From Trichuris trichiura (Eukaryota; Nematoda; Enoplea; Trichinellida; Trichuridae): DNA of 64,000 nucleotides. Location of the stretch: contig JBAJFE010000060.1 of NCBI GenBank assembly GCA_037903355.1, positions 1,302,001 to 1,366,000 on the forward strand, given 5' to 3'. A program made the position numbers and the translations under genes. Positions 62,857-64,000 of this stretch are shown here, one piece after another (position 1 is the first letter of the stretch; each line of letters begins with the position of its first letter). Under the pieces are notes generated by a model, which made no database searches, was not told the DNA's origin, and worked only from the letters and a program-made list of their open reading frames with translations.

Positions 62857-64000
62857 ATGGAAGAGACGGACGAAGACCCATTGTCGTCGAACTGTCAAAC
62901 GCAAGACGAAGGTGACGTAACCGAGACATCCCATGAGTATGACAGCGGTTATTTCTCACTACCAGCGTCGGTAAAGGCTTGTTCGAACCCACTGTGTGTG
63001 CAACCAGTGTTCGTAATTCGCATTTCTTCCAGGGCTCTTCGTACTCTTTGTCGCCGCTGTGTTCAAGCTCGGCTCTCCACTTTTCGCATGATAATGGAAC
63101 TTTACCAGAACGTTCGGCACTCCAGGAGGTTTTATCTCCCATGAAGTAATGGAATCTTTCATTATTCTTGCTATGCTTCTTGCTTAGTAGCGAACACAGT
63201 CGCTTTTCGTGTTGGCTCAATGGTCTGCCCGAACGGTATAACCGGTTACGTCCTTTCCAGTCGACATTCGGGGCATTGAATAGTACTAGTCTGCATGGGC
63301 TTTCGCAGGGTCAATTTTCCATTGGTTCCTCGGTGGCTGTTGCATCCGAGCTACAATCCTCTTCTTTTGCATCCTACGAAAGTGTAATGGTAGAAGGGGA
63401 GCAGGAGATCTATACGGAATGGTCCATGGAAGAAACAGTGCAATGTGATAGGGTACCGGGCACTCTAGTTCCAATGGATGTGAGCAGTGCGGACTATTTT
63501 TCGGAGGAAGTTCAAGCAGGCGACCAGCGCGTATCTCAGTTGACAACAATGGGTCAGTATCCTTGTAATGACAGCGTCATTGAATTCATTGACTTAGAAT
63601 GTACTCCAGTGGTAGAAATGGTTGGCGTACCCGAATTAACTACGCTGCAGCAAGAAGAGTCTGCCAATGCACAGGTATTGAATACAAGTTATGAACCCTT
63701 CATGATCATAAGTTCATTATTACGTTTTACCATCTCTAAGGCCAGCCAACCTTTGAGCGAAAGCACGATCGGACTTGAATTGTTTTCTGGCGAAATTCCT
63801 GGTAGTCCTGTAAATGAGACAGATGAACGCAGTGGTCCGGTAGAAAGGTACTGACGCTCTCATTAGGGACATGAGTTTGGCATTTTCCTTTCAAGCTTTC
63901 AAACTCCGAAAAAGAGTGGCGTTTTTCCGCAGGCGGGAATGGTACGTACGCCAACTCCAGTAAAACGGGCTTACGCAGCAGCTGAAAGGCGCTATGGCAA
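62857..64000 (+). CDS. Myb-family protein, C-terminal half (runs off the window)
   Basis: Exons 62857(or 62855)-62970, 63033-63145, 63188-63674, 63741-63839 and 63933-64000+ join in phase across GT-AG introns of 42-93 bases. The last exon reads RTPTPVKRAYAAAERRYG, very close to the C-terminal motif of animal Myb/B-Myb proteins (RTPTPFKNALAAQEKKYG). In B-Myb the C-terminal region binds the MuvB core and controls G2/M genes. Upstream is an acidic, Ser-rich region (start MEETDEDPLSSN; SYSLSPLCSSSALHFS; later acidic Glu/Asp clusters), as expected of the Myb transactivation part. The ATG at 62857 follows directly after an acceptor (TATGTTCAG), so the exon may be internal and the real start upstream. 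No R2/R3 Myb DNA-binding repeats were found on this strand in the window. Intron 63675-63740 is 66 bases and open in frame. Confidence 0.72.

Noticed and set aside
1..64000. CRISPR arrays, bacterial operons, phage genes
   Set aside because: Nothing of this kind was seen. Spliced animal genes exclude a prokaryotic source.

Overview
The window is nuclear DNA of a multicellular animal. Coding frames are broken by spliceosomal GT-AG introns, most of them 31-100 bases, and the recognisable genes are animal families: Mediator subunit MED26, a Rap1GAP, a four-pass membrane protein, a LIM-domain protein and a Myb C-terminal region. The tiny introns, moderate GC and lack of the strict TTTTCAG 3' splice site of Caenorhabditis would suit an early-branching nematode (whipworm/Trichinella side), but this is inference. 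No operon, CRISPR array, rRNA or convincing tRNA was seen.

Layout. 0.2-3.0 kb, minus: MED26 (3 coding exons). 3.0-3.5 kb: a shared divergent promoter region. 3.5-4.6 kb, plus: a 6-exon gene for a 220-residue Ser/Arg-rich protein of unknown function. 6.4-6.8 kb, plus: a doubtful two-exon fragment. 7.1-8.1 kb, minus: a four-transmembrane protein. 8.3-8.9 kb: a poorly resolved minus-strand locus with an in-frame stop. 10.4-19.7 kb, minus: a nearly complete Rap1 GTPase-activating protein (about 890 residues, 20 coding exons) with N-terminal extension, GoLoco motif, RapGAP catalytic domain and a predicted coiled-coil tail. 19.7-32.6 kb: no supportable gene. 32.6-37.7 kb, minus: a LIM-domain gene (4 exons joined, the LIM domain cut in half at the last one). 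37.8-62.8 kb: an AT-rich stretch with no supportable gene. 62.9 kb to the right edge, plus: exons of a Myb-family protein, running off the window in the conserved C-terminal Myb motif.

The exon models of MED26, the unknown plus-strand gene, RapGAP, the LIM gene and Myb were built by hand. I required GT-AG ends, matching codon phases and, where possible, continuous agreement with the remembered family consensus. The genes look like independent housekeeping and signalling loci: transcription (MED26, Myb), Rap1 signalling (RapGAP), membrane and cytoskeleton (four-TM, LIM). Nothing shows a joint pathway. The left 15 kb is GC-richer and gene-dense. The right half is AT-rich and nearly empty.
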